Part shown: positions 17,790 through 25,809 of the stretch, piece by piece
Layout: the number at the start of each line of letters is the position of its first letter
Position numbering within the stretch: position 1 is the stretch's first letter
Assembly: GCF_051668705.1 (NCBI RefSeq)
Contig: NZ_CP196351.1
Span: forward strand, 2,790,001 to 2,854,000
Reading direction: 5' to 3'
Origin: Alterisphingorhabdus sp051668705
GTDB taxonomy: Bacteria; Pseudomonadota; Alphaproteobacteria; Sphingomonadales; Sphingomonadaceae
Length of the DNA stretch: 64,000 nucleotides
Translations under genes and position numbers: made by a program
The notes under the pieces: generated by a model
The model's database searches: none
What the model was told of the DNA's origin: nothing
The model's input: only the letters and a program-made list of their open reading frames with translations

Positions 17790-18629
17790 ATGGGGTATTG
17801 GAGCCTACGCATCGGGCTGAGCGCTCTATTGCTGGCAATGGGCCTTACAGCTTATGGCTTTTATGAAGCCACCAGTAAGCCAGTGGCGCGGCGCGCGGCA
17901 ATCTCAGTCGATGACTGGCCAAAGGACACACCGCCTCTGCGTGTCCTTTTGCTTGCCGATACGCAAATGGCCGGCCCGGACATGTGGCCAGAGCGGCTCA
18001 CCAATATTGTCAATCAAGTGAATCAGGAACAGGCAGATATAATTCTCCTCGCGGGTGACTTTGTGAGTGAGAAACGTCTGGCCACCCGATATTATACTGC
18101 CGACGAAGCAATTGCCCCGCTTGCAAAGTTGGCGGCGCCTATGGGCGTTTATGCAGTGCTGGGCAATCATGATTATTGGAGCGATGAGCAAGGCTTTGTC
18201 GCTGCACTCAAACGGCATGACATCACATTATTGCGCAACGAAGCACTGGCCGTCGGCCCGTTCAATCTGATCGGTGTCGATGATGAATATACGGGCCGTG
18301 CTGATTTGGACAAAACGGCAAAGTCACTTGCGAAACTGTCACAAACGGCGCCCAATATTCTGTTTACACATGGGCCAGATATCGTTCCCGACCTGCCCTT
18401 TGATACAGATATCGTCATGGCAGGCCACACCCATTGCGGGCAAATCGCACTGCCCATAATCGGCATATTATCCTATGTCTCTCGCTATGGCAGCCGCTTT
18501 AATTGCGGATTGATTGAGGATGAAGGGCGAAAAGTCATCGTCACAGCAGGCATGGGCACCAGCATCATGCCCATCCGCATCGGAGCGCCGCCTGACTATT
18601 GGGTCGTGACACTTGGCCCTGATATGTGA
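17790..18629 (+). CDS. Membrane-anchored metallophosphoesterase (YkuE/YaeI-like)
   Basis: 279 residues. An N-terminal hydrophobic segment (about 5-25) anchors a calcineurin-type phosphoesterase domain. Metal motifs are LLADTQ (normally DxH, here Gln replaces the His), LLAGDFV, VLGNHDYW, FTHGPD and MAGHTHCGQ. The first metal-site substitution is unusual; the others are intact. YkuE-like proteins act on envelope-associated phosphoesters. It starts 11 bases after thrS, probably read through from it. Confidence 0.85.
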   Translation: MGYWSLRIGLSALLLAMGLTAYGFYEATSKPVARRAAISVDDWPKDTPPLRVLLLADTQMAGPDMWPERLTNIVNQVNQEQADIILLAGDFVSEKRLATRYYTADEAIAPLAKLAAPMGVYAVLGNHDYWSDEQGFVAALKRHDITLLRNEALAVGPFNLIGVDDEYTGRADLDKTAKSLAKLSQTAPNILFTHGPDIVPDLPFDTDIVMAGHTHCGQIALPIIGILSYVSRYGSRFNCGLIEDEGRKVIVTAGMGTSIMPIRIGAPPDYWVVTLGPDM

Positions 18630-18651
18630 GCGAGCATATATATTCTGCCGC

Positions 18652-19791
18652 TTATAGCCCTATTGCGGTAAGCAATTGCTGTATCCAGCCGCCATTGCCT
18701 TCACGGAACTGAAAGGTGTTGGTATACGCCCAGGGACAGCCATCAATATCAGCATCGCCATAGGCGGTGTTGACGGCTTCATAATATTCAGCGCGCTCAT
18801 CCAGCACGACATCCTCAAAAACACCATATTCGCCTAGCCATAAAGGGCGGCCAGTACGCGCCATAAAATCGCGCGCTATCTGAACATCTCTCGCAAGCTG
18901 ATCACGGTCAGCCTGGGTAAAGCGCACCCCTGTTGGTGGAACAGGTGTAATAAAAGGCGCGCCCTGATGGGTAAAGAAAAACGGATCATAATAATGGAAT
19001 GTTGCAATGATATAAGGATCATTGGGTATTGGCAGCGTCGCAAGCGAGCGAATACTACTAAACCCTTCACCGCCGACAACAACTGGCCGTGTGGGGTTGG
19101 AAACGCGTATCTCTGCAAGGGCGGGGTTTAATATGCTCAGCAAGTTGCGATTGGTAAGGTTGACGCTGGGCTCGTTCAGTAACTCAAACCACAGAACATC
19201 ATTCGGATAGCTGGCAAATTGATCGCCCACTTGGCGCCAAATACCCGCCAGACGCGGGGCCTCCAACTCCGGATTTTCATAAATATCACCTTGCGGATCA
19301 CTATAATGGTGCAAATCCAGCACAACGCGTAGCCCCGCCGCGCGCGCTTGATCCACCACCTCTATCACACGCGCCATGAAATCGGGATCGATCGCATAGG
19401 GCGCATTGGTGTCGGCATGGTTTGACCAGCGTACAGGCAAGCGCACGGTTTCGAAACCTTCCGCAGCAATGGCCGCAAAATCCGTATCATTGATGGGGCG
19501 GCCAAAATCACCTTCATTGGGCGCCTCCAAATGATTGCCCATATTGATGCATGCCCCTGTGCGCGCATCGGCCTGTGTTAAAGCCGAAGCAACCGGCGTG
19601 GTGGGCAAAGGTGTGGCCGGTGGTGGCGGAGGAGGAGGTGGTGGAGGCGGTGGTGGGGACGGCGGCGCGGAAGCAATGGGTGGCGGCGGCGATATGCTGA
19701 CCGGCGATGATGTCTCAGAATCTCCACCACATGCCGCGAGAGTACACAACGCGCCAGCCAAGATCGTTGTAGAGCCTATTATATGTCCCAT
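18652..19791 (-). CDS. Secreted lipoprotein glycoside hydrolase family 5 (endoglucanase-like)
   Basis: 379 residues from the ATG at 19791, which has CAGGGGG before it. Lipobox LAACG near residue 21, then a proline-rich linker (a run of about 20 residues, mainly Pro with Ser/Ala) and a GH5 TIM barrel: GFETVRLPVRW, VLDLHHY, WFELLNEPS (acid/base Glu), IATFHYYDPF and LWLGEYGVF (nucleophile Glu). Both catalytic glutamates are present. It probably cleaves beta-glucans or mannans at the cell surface. No other polysaccharide-use genes adjoin it. Confidence 0.88.
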   Translation of the reverse strand: MGHIIGSTTILAGALCTLAACGGDSETSSPVSISPPPPIASAPPSPPPPPPPPPPPPPATPLPTTPVASALTQADARTGACINMGNHLEAPNEGDFGRPINDTDFAAIAAEGFETVRLPVRWSNHADTNAPYAIDPDFMARVIEVVDQARAAGLRVVLDLHHYSDPQGDIYENPELEAPRLAGIWRQVGDQFASYPNDVLWFELLNEPSVNLTNRNLLSILNPALAEIRVSNPTRPVVVGGEGFSSIRSLATLPIPNDPYIIATFHYYDPFFFTHQGAPFITPVPPTGVRFTQADRDQLARDVQIARDFMARTGRPLWLGEYGVFEDVVLDERAEYYEAVNTAYGDADIDGCPWAYTNTFQFREGNGGWIQQLLTAIGL

Positions 19792-20078
19792 AGCCTTACC
19801 CCCTGCGTTAGCGCTAACCATATGCCAATAGTCAACCAAGTCAGTCAAGGCCTGCACAAATAATGCGATAACCGCCCTGTCTCTGCCAGTGCACTGCCGT
19901 GAAATCACTTAGGCTTGAACGCTCTGGAGCACTATTTTGCATCAGCTTACACCCATTTGCGTTGCATAAAGGGCGCAGTTGCCACTGTTCACAGCGTCAA
20001 AGAGTGATTTGCCCCTTTATTAACGCCAGCAAAGACCCTAATAGACTTGCAGACTTACAAAACTCAGGAGAATGACCC

Positions 20079-20624
20079 ATACGCTCGCCAACTTCACGCC
20101 GCGGACCTTCGGCTCCGCCGAAAAACGGTCCACGATTTAACGATTTTATCCAATCTCCTACTGTAAGGGTGATTGATGACCAGGGCGAAAATCTGGGCAT
20201 ATTGGACACTGACGAAGCGGTAGAACGCGCCAAGGCCGTGGGTCTTGATCTGGTGGAAGTCTCCCCCAATGCAGAACCGCCTGTCGCCAAATTTCTGGAC
20301 ATCGGCAAGTTTAAATATGAGGCTCAGAAAAAGGCCAATCTTGCACGTAAATCACAGAAGACGCAGGACATCAAAGAAATCAAGATGCGCCCCAATATCG
20401 ACAATCATGATTATGATGTGAAGATGAAAAAGGTACACCAATTTATCGGTAATGGCGATAAGGTGAAGGTTACTTTGCGTTTTCGCGGCCGTGAAATGGC
20501 ACACCAGCAACTGGGCATGCAATTGTTGCAACGTGTTCAGGAAGACACCAAAGAAGACGCAAAGGTTGAGGCTTATCCTCGCCTTGAAGGTCGGCAAATG
20601 CTGATGGTGTTGTCACCCAAATAA
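20079..20624 (+). CDS. infC: Translation initiation factor IF-3, apparent AUA start
   Basis: The frame encodes full IF-3: the N-domain NGPRFNDFIQSPTVRVIDDQGENLGIL, the linker KYEAQKK, and the C-domain DIKEIKMRPNIDNHDYDVKMKKV through GRQMLMVLSPK. The conserved N-domain begins well upstream of the first in-frame GTG (20169), and an in-frame stop at 20073-20075 bounds it. The only position with correct Shine-Dalgarno spacing is ATA at 20079 (AGGAG at 20066-20070, 8 bases away), giving 181 residues. The ATG at 20072 is out of frame. IF-3 genes using AUU-type starts, autoregulated by IF-3 itself, are known. Start choice is inference; gene identity is certain. Confidence 0.93.
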   Translation: MRSPTSRRGPSAPPKNGPRFNDFIQSPTVRVIDDQGENLGILDTDEAVERAKAVGLDLVEVSPNAEPPVAKFLDIGKFKYEAQKKANLARKSQKTQDIKEIKMRPNIDNHDYDVKMKKVHQFIGNGDKVKVTLRFRGREMAHQQLGMQLLQRVQEDTKEDAKVEAYPRLEGRQMLMVLSPK

Positions 20625-20679
20625 TAGCTGCGCAAACAGTATTTTATGCGCGCTCATTCAAAAATAATAGAGAAAGATA

Positions 20680-20714
20680 GGTCACGCCGCAGCGCGCTTG
20701 CGCTCGGCGTGACC
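20680..20714. terminator. Hairpin between convergent infC and SDR genes
   Basis: GGTCACGCCG (20680-20689) pairs with CGGCGTGACC (20705-20714), and inside it AGCG pairs with CGCT, giving a long GC-rich stem. There is an A-rich tract on its left side (a T-rich run for the reverse strand). It lies between two converging genes, so it is probably a bidirectional terminator. Confidence 0.6.
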
Positions 20715-20732
20715 AACATATTATGCCTGTTA

Positions 20733-21725
20733 TTATAGAACAGCAATCATCTCTTCACTCAGCGTCCATAAACGCTCAGCCGCTTCGGCATCCGCTGCAT
20801 AGGGCATGACATTTTTATAGCGCACAGGCTCTGCTGGATTGTCCATCTGCGCAACATCGCAATCCTCGCAATATAGGCCGCCTGAATCGGCCAACTGTGG
20901 ATGGGTTGCGGCCCATAGGCTGGTGCCAGCACCCTGGCTGGGTGTTTTAAACATTTTGGCAGCCGCTTCCGACGGTTCGCCATCTTCATTCAACCAACCC
21001 ATAGCCACCATTTCTTCCCTAGGAAGGTGCCGCTGCAAAGGCGTCATAATACCGCCGGGATGAACGGAAAAGGCGCGAGCACCAAATGCAGAAAGCCGTT
21101 TGTTCAGCCCTATGGCAAACAAGGCATTCGCCGTTTTTGACTGGCCATAAGCCTGCCATTTATCATATTCGCCATCACGGAAATGTGGATCGTCCCAGCG
21201 GATATCACTCAGCTTATGGCCTGTAGATGACAGGGTGACGACGCGCACATCGCTACCCTTTTGCTGGGCAGTCGCTTCAAGCATTGGCATCAACGCTTTG
21301 GCGAGGGCAAAATGCCCCAAATGATTAACGCCAAATTGCTGTTCCCAACCATTTGGCCCAATCCGCGTTTCAGGACAGGCCATGATACCGGCATTGTTAA
21401 TCAATAGGTCAAGACGATTATGATTATTGGCAAAGCCTTCAGCAAAGCCATTGACCGAATCCAGATCCGCCAAATCCATAGATTCGACATGAACATCACC
21501 CAATATATCAACCAGAGCTGCATGCGCGCGCGGCATATCGCGAGCAGGGACGATAACAGTCGCACCTGCCTTCGCAAGCGCGCGCACCGTTTCCACACCA
21601 AGGCCGGAATAGCCGCCAGTTACAATAGCCGTTTTGCCGTTAAGCGAGCGGCCTTTCAAAATATCATTTGGCTCACTAAACATTCCGAATCCGGAACGAA
21701 TGGGATGTTGTTTATGTTTTGTCAT
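20733..21725 (-). CDS. Short-chain dehydrogenase (retinol-dehydrogenase/oxidoreductase-like)
   Basis: 330 residues from the ATG at 21725 (AAAGGGG seven bases upstream); the frame reaches 21752. NAD(P) motif TGGYSGLGVETVRAL, then NNAGIMACP, the serine of VVTLSST and the YGQSKTANALF active site (Tyr/Lys) of extended retinol-dehydrogenase-like SDRs. Substrate unknown. Confidence 0.82.
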   Translation of the reverse strand: MTKHKQHPIRSGFGMFSEPNDILKGRSLNGKTAIVTGGYSGLGVETVRALAKAGATVIVPARDMPRAHAALVDILGDVHVESMDLADLDSVNGFAEGFANNHNRLDLLINNAGIMACPETRIGPNGWEQQFGVNHLGHFALAKALMPMLEATAQQKGSDVRVVTLSSTGHKLSDIRWDDPHFRDGEYDKWQAYGQSKTANALFAIGLNKRLSAFGARAFSVHPGGIMTPLQRHLPREEMVAMGWLNEDGEPSEAAAKMFKTPSQGAGTSLWAATHPQLADSGGLYCEDCDVAQMDNPAEPVRYKNVMPYAADAEAAERLWTLSEEMIAVL

Positions 21726-21795
21726 TAGCATGCCCCTTTTCGATGAAGCCAAATATTCTCATAGATTGCTAAAAAAGCAAGCATTATGAACGGGT

Positions 21796-22908
21796 CTATG
21801 CCAAGGCTGTCACAATAGGTAAATGCGTGTAACCAAGATCGCGTGCTACAGCTTCATAAGTAACATTACCATTCCAGATGTTCAGACCCTCTGCCAGATG
21901 CGGGTCGCTGCGCATGGCCTCTTTCCAGCCCAGATTGGCAATTCTCAGAGCATGTGGCAGCGTCACATTGTTGAGAGCATAGGTAGAGGTCCGTGATACC
22001 GCACCTGGCATATTGGCTACGCAATAATGTACGACATCATCAACCACATAGGTTGGTTCAGCATGGGTCGTGGCTTTGGATGTTTCAAAGCAACCGCCCT
22101 GATCAATGGCAACATCCACCAGAACGGCGCCCGGTTTCATTGTACTCAGCATGGCGCGCGTAACCAGTTTTGGCGCTGCAGCACCGGGTATCAGAACTGC
22201 GCCAATCACCAGATCAGCCTCCGCCACGCATTCGGCAAGATTGGCAAGGTTGGAAAAGCGCGTTTTCGCGCGTGCTTCAAAATAATGCCCCAAACGCTCC
22301 AGCACGTCGGGATCGCGGTCCAATATGGTCACATCTGCCCCGACACCAGCCGCCATTTGCGCTGCGTTAAAGCCTACTACGCCCCCACCGATCACAGCAA
22401 CTTTGGCCGGTGCCACGCCAGGCACGCCGCCCAACAGCACACCGCGTCCACCATGGGCCTTTTCCAAAGCGGTCGCGCCCGCTTGGATAGACATGCGCCC
22501 TGCAACCTGACTCATGGGCTTAAGCAATGGCAGACCGCCCTTACCTGTCACCGTTTCATAGGCGATACATGTCGCACCAGATTTCACCAGATCGGCGGTT
22601 TGTTCAGGGTCCGGGGCGAGATGCAAATAGGTATAAAGCACTTGACCTTGACGCAGCATAGCGCGTTCATTTGCCTGAGGTTCTTTGACTTTAACCACCA
22701 TGTCGCAGCGTTCAAAGATTGCTTCTGGTCCATCCACCAATTCAGCGCCCGCCGCCTGATAATCGTCATCACTTGCCCCTATACCAAGCCCAGCCGATTT
22801 TTCGACCAACACTTGATGACCATGTTCGACAAGTTCGCGTGCACTTTCAGGCGTTAAGCCAACGCGATATTCATGGTTTTTGATTTCTTTGGGGGTGCCA
22901 ATACGCAT
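21796..22908 (-). CDS. ald: Alanine dehydrogenase
   Basis: 370 residues, normal length. It catalyses reversible NAD-dependent deamination of L-alanine to pyruvate and ammonia. N-terminal GTPKEIKNHEYRVGLTP, the VVKVKEPQ segment with the substrate lysine, and the dinucleotide-binding VIGGGVVGFNAAQMAAG are all present. No Lrp-type regulator gene adjoins it. Confidence 0.96.
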   Translation of the reverse strand: MRIGTPKEIKNHEYRVGLTPESARELVEHGHQVLVEKSAGLGIGASDDDYQAAGAELVDGPEAIFERCDMVVKVKEPQANERAMLRQGQVLYTYLHLAPDPEQTADLVKSGATCIAYETVTGKGGLPLLKPMSQVAGRMSIQAGATALEKAHGGRGVLLGGVPGVAPAKVAVIGGGVVGFNAAQMAAGVGADVTILDRDPDVLERLGHYFEARAKTRFSNLANLAECVAEADLVIGAVLIPGAAAPKLVTRAMLSTMKPGAVLVDVAIDQGGCFETSKATTHAEPTYVVDDVVHYCVANMPGAVSRTSTYALNNVTLPHALRIANLGWKEAMRSDPHLAEGLNIWNGNVTYEAVARDLGYTHLPIVTALA

Positions 22909-23019
22909 AAAACGACTCTCTCATGATGATGATCAGCGCCGATCATAATAAAAATCTCGTGCCATGACGAGAGGATGCGTTAACAAAATTTCACTGCTGT
23001 GAAATTATTTGTCGCACAC

Positions 23020-23352
23020 TCATATCAATCGCAATGTCAGCATGACATTATCGCCCTCTATAAGGCCCTCTGCCTTGCGCACTTTGGCCTTTACCGGCAG
23101 CAAATATTCTGCGCCCTTTTTGCTCGGAAAAATTGACGTTCGCCAGATAGTTGCGCCAATCTGTGCCTCTACTTTAAGGCTTCCCCAACCACGCTTTCTG
23201 GGCAGACCAAGCTCAAGTCTGGCTATTGCAGCATGGTCATGAATATTGCTGGCAATATCGCCATCTATGGTCAAAAAATGCCAACTGCCCTTACCTGTAT
23301 CGGAGTGCCAGACCCAAAGCGCCGAGCGTATCGACAAGCAATCTGCGTTCAC
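23020..23352 (-). CDS. DUF1905 domain protein
   Basis: 110 residues. WHFLTIDGDIASNIHDHAAI, the block GWGSLKVEAQIGATIWRTSIF and the closing VRKAEGLIEGDNVMLTLRL match DUF1905, a small beta-rich domain of unknown function. It overlaps the upstream cyclophilin gene by 4 bases (ATGA), so the two are translationally coupled. Confidence 0.75.
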   Translation of the reverse strand: MNADCLSIRSALWVWHSDTGKGSWHFLTIDGDIASNIHDHAAIARLELGLPRKRGWGSLKVEAQIGATIWRTSIFPSKKGAEYLLPVKAKVRKAEGLIEGDNVMLTLRLI

Positions 23353-24344
23353 TCGGCCTCAGCAGAAACCCGCCTGATCGGTACGGGAATATTACAGATA
23401 TCTGCGCCGCCCGCAGGCACATTAAAAAACGGGTCGCGCCGATTGGCCCGCGCATCGGCATATTCAGCAAAGCTCTGGCCATCAGTATCAAGATACTCAA
23501 AGCGCATCTGCTCACCATCCGCAAGATCAGTCGCCAGTCTTACCGAAACAATAGGTACGCGCTTGCTTGGGTCTTCATAGAACCCCAAAAAGCCTTTGCC
23601 GCGCGGCAGGCTGCTCATATGTTCCATACCCTCAATAATCCGTCCGACCAGCGCAATATTGCGGTCCAAATGGCGCGGTGCGTGGCCAATTACGGTGTAT
23701 AGTTCCGCGCCGCTGCCCGTATCAGGCGAAAGATTGCGACCAACACCGACCATAGCATAGCAATGAACAGGCCAACGTATCGCGGAATCCGGTGTTCCTC
23801 CTGCTGCAAGGGGCCAGCCACGCTCAAATGCTGTGTAGCTGATAACATTGCCTCGCGGTATGGTGATCTTCGCAAATTTGCGCCAATTGGCAGCATCGCC
23901 TCTCACGACATAGCTGCTTTCAGGCACCACTTCCAAACCCTGTGGCAGCGGCTTTTCTGCTGCGCCTTCCTCGGTGAAACTGCCCCATTGGGTGACATAA
24001 TTATCCTGCACACGGTTAATGCTGGTGCCATCCCACCATTTTGCCGCCGCCAGTTTGCGAATATTGCGTATCCAGCCTTGCGAATATGGCTCTGGCATAA
24101 GCTGAATGACCACTCGCCGTGCACTGCCATCAGCATCCGGCGCCAAATCCATCACCAGCAAATCAGCCGGGGCAATAGCGACCCATTGATCAGTGGCCGC
24201 CTGCTCGACAATCTGGTTCGGGGAAGGTGCAGGAGGAGGAGTTTCTGCTGGCGCGGTGTTTTGCGCGTTTATAGCCATCGGACTAACAGCAAGGGCCAGT
24301 GCCGCAATGGGCATTGATATGGGCATTTTGAGAAGCTTTTTCAT
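23349..24344 (-). CDS. Exported cyclophilin-type peptidyl-prolyl cis-trans isomerase
   Basis: 331 residues. A signal peptide (AALALAVSPMAINAQ) is followed by a divergent cyclophilin domain: VVIQLMPEPYSQGWIRNIRKLAAAKWWDGTSINRVQDNYVTQWG, and later AMVGVGRNLSPDTGSGAELYTVIGHAPRHLDRNIALVGRI. It probably assists folding in the periplasm. It is larger than minimal cyclophilins because of insertions and a C-terminal extension. Confidence 0.83.
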   Translation of the reverse strand: MKKLLKMPISMPIAALALAVSPMAINAQNTAPAETPPPAPSPNQIVEQAATDQWVAIAPADLLVMDLAPDADGSARRVVIQLMPEPYSQGWIRNIRKLAAAKWWDGTSINRVQDNYVTQWGSFTEEGAAEKPLPQGLEVVPESSYVVRGDAANWRKFAKITIPRGNVISYTAFERGWPLAAGGTPDSAIRWPVHCYAMVGVGRNLSPDTGSGAELYTVIGHAPRHLDRNIALVGRIIEGMEHMSSLPRGKGFLGFYEDPSKRVPIVSVRLATDLADGEQMRFEYLDTDGQSFAEYADARANRRDPFFNVPAGGADICNIPVPIRRVSAEAE

Positions 24345-24482
24345 AAGAGCATATGCTAAGCCATTTACGGAGCTTGCGAAAGGGGGAAATCGTGTCTAAG
24401 AGCGCGGTTCGGATTTGGCACACGCCAAAACCAAAGACCAAATATCCGCTTTTGTCATCCATGCCAAAGGCACAATATAGAC

Positions 24483-24572
24483 GGACACGTGGCCGAGTGG
24501 TCGAAGGCGCACGCCTGGAAAGTGTGTAAAGGGGCAACTCTTTCGTGGGTTCGAATCCCACCGTGTCCGCCA
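24483..24572 (+). tRNA. tRNA-Ser (anticodon GGA)
   Basis: Acceptor stem GGACACG pairs with CGTGTCC (24562-24568); anticodon loop CTGGAAA gives GGA (24517-24519), a long serine-type variable arm follows, and the T-arm has GGTTCGAATCC. The 3' CCA is encoded. Decodes UCC/UCU. Confidence 0.96.
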
Positions 24573-24748
24573 TTCTTGTTATGATGCGCCGCGCAACTGT
24601 ACTGCAAGAGAGGGTAAGCGCTGCATAACGCGTCAATCATCAAGCCCATAGAGCGCAAGGGCTGAGTGACATCTACTTTACTGCCTGACTCAGTTTGGCC
24701 TTCTCATAGCTCTTTTATGAGTGACATGTTGTAGTAAGCTTCAAGCCG

Positions 24749-24841
24749 TTAGGTAATTTTCATCATGATCTTGATGACATTCTCATCACGGGCATCGAAA
24801 ATCCGATAAGCCTCCGCGCCGTCGGCTAGGTCCTTCTGGTG
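24749..24841 (-). pseudogene. C-terminal fragment of a zinc-dependent alcohol/formaldehyde dehydrogenase
   Basis: The reverse strand reads HQKDLADGAEAYRIFDARDE and then NVIKIMMKIT and a stop, the typical C-terminus of glutathione-independent formaldehyde dehydrogenase-like zinc alcohol dehydrogenases. Only about 30 codons remain. It ends abruptly where the ABC-transporter fragment begins on the other strand. Confidence 0.7.
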
Positions 24842-25377
24842 GCGGCAAATCCACCTTGCTGAAGATCATGTTGGGGCTTGTCGAACCAGAAAATGGCGAA
24901 ATACTGATTGACGGTCTGCCACTGCACCGTTTTGGTTATAAGAGCTTTCACCGCCAAATTGCTGCTGTGTTGCAGGAAGACAGCTTGTTTGGTGGTTCGC
25001 TGGCGGACAATATCGCCTTGTTCGATGATGAAGTGAATATGGAGCTTGTTGTTGCAGCAGCTGCTGCCGCCTCTATCCATCATGATATTGCGGCGATGCC
25101 CATGCAATATGAAACACTGGTTGGCGATATGGGTTCTACGCTTTCCGGTGGGCAGAAACAACGCGTGTTGCTGGCCCGCGCACTTTACCGGCGCCCCAAA
25201 ATTCTCCTTATGGATGAAGGCACGGCGCACCTTGATGCACAGCACGAACAGGCCGTTAATGCGGCCATCGCATCTATGGGTATCACCCGCATCATTATCG
25301 CTCATCGCCAAGAGACGATTGATGCTGCTGATCGCATACTGATCATGCAGGGCGGCAAGTTGATCGAATCAGATTAA
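24829..25377 (+). pseudogene. C-terminal ATPase fragment of a bacteriocin-type (C39 peptidase) ABC transporter
   Basis: The frame begins exactly at the Walker A motif GPSGGGKST and continues with QEDSLFGGSLADNIALFD, MPMQYETLVGDMGSTLSGGQKQR (signature) and ILLMDEGTAHLD (Walker B), ending normally with HRQETIDAADRILIMQGG. The sequence around VGDMGS-LSGGQ is characteristic of CvaB/RaxB-like exporters that cleave double-glycine leaders. The peptidase and membrane domains are absent and there is no proper start, so this is a truncated remnant. Confidence 0.78.
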
Positions 25378-25465
25378 CTCGGCTATTCCCTGATGCGTCT
25401 TTTGCATCGTATCATGGGTTTATTCTTATCATATACCGGTCTTCGCGGATGTCCAAAAAGGCATA

Positions 25466-25495
25466 TTGACATAACTCGATATATATCGATATAAT
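25466..25495 (+). promoter_or_regulatory. Consensus promoter with palindromic operator for the PadR gene
   Basis: TTGACA (25466-25471) and TATAAT (25490-25495) are separated by 18 bases. The spacer contains the perfect palindrome TCGATATATATCGA (25476-25489), an AT-rich dyad of the kind PadR proteins bind. The -10 box ends 5 bases before the ATG at 25501, so transcription probably starts at or next to the start codon. Autorepression is inferred. Confidence 0.65.
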
Positions 25496-25500
25496 GAAAT

Positions 25501-25809
25501 ATGCGAAAAACCAGAGCGCCTTCAAAAGCCACGCAATTAGCCCTGATTGCCCTGCTCGATGCTCCGCATGGCATGTACGGTTATGAGATAATGCAAAAGG
25601 CCAGCATAAAACCCGGCACGCTGTACCCCATGCTGGCCAGGCTGGAGGATCAAGAGCTTTTGACCTCCCATTGGCAAGAAGCAAGTGTCGAAGGGCGGCC
25701 GCCCAGACATGTTTACGCCCTTTCTGAAACAGGCAGGGTTTTCGCCAAAAGTCTGGTAGAAAGATCATCGCCGGATGGTGCATCGCAAGCAAAGCCTAAT
25801 TCCGCATGA
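25501..25809 (+). CDS. PadR family transcriptional regulator
   Basis: 102 residues. Winged-helix PadR domain: LALIALLDAPHGMYGYEIMQKASIKPGTLYPMLARLEDQ, then GRPPRHVYALSETGR. The C-terminal dimerisation helix is short. No Shine-Dalgarno site precedes the ATG, which agrees with a leaderless transcript from the adjacent promoter. It overlaps the next gene by 4 bases (ATGA), so it probably regulates that membrane protein. Confidence 0.88.
   Translation: MRKTRAPSKATQLALIALLDAPHGMYGYEIMQKASIKPGTLYPMLARLEDQELLTSHWQEASVEGRPPRHVYALSETGRVFAKSLVERSSPDGASQAKPNSA

Noticed and set aside
20072..20140. ATG at 20072 as the infC start
   Set aside because: It is out of frame with IF-3, lies one base from the AGGAG, and its frame stops after 22 codons.
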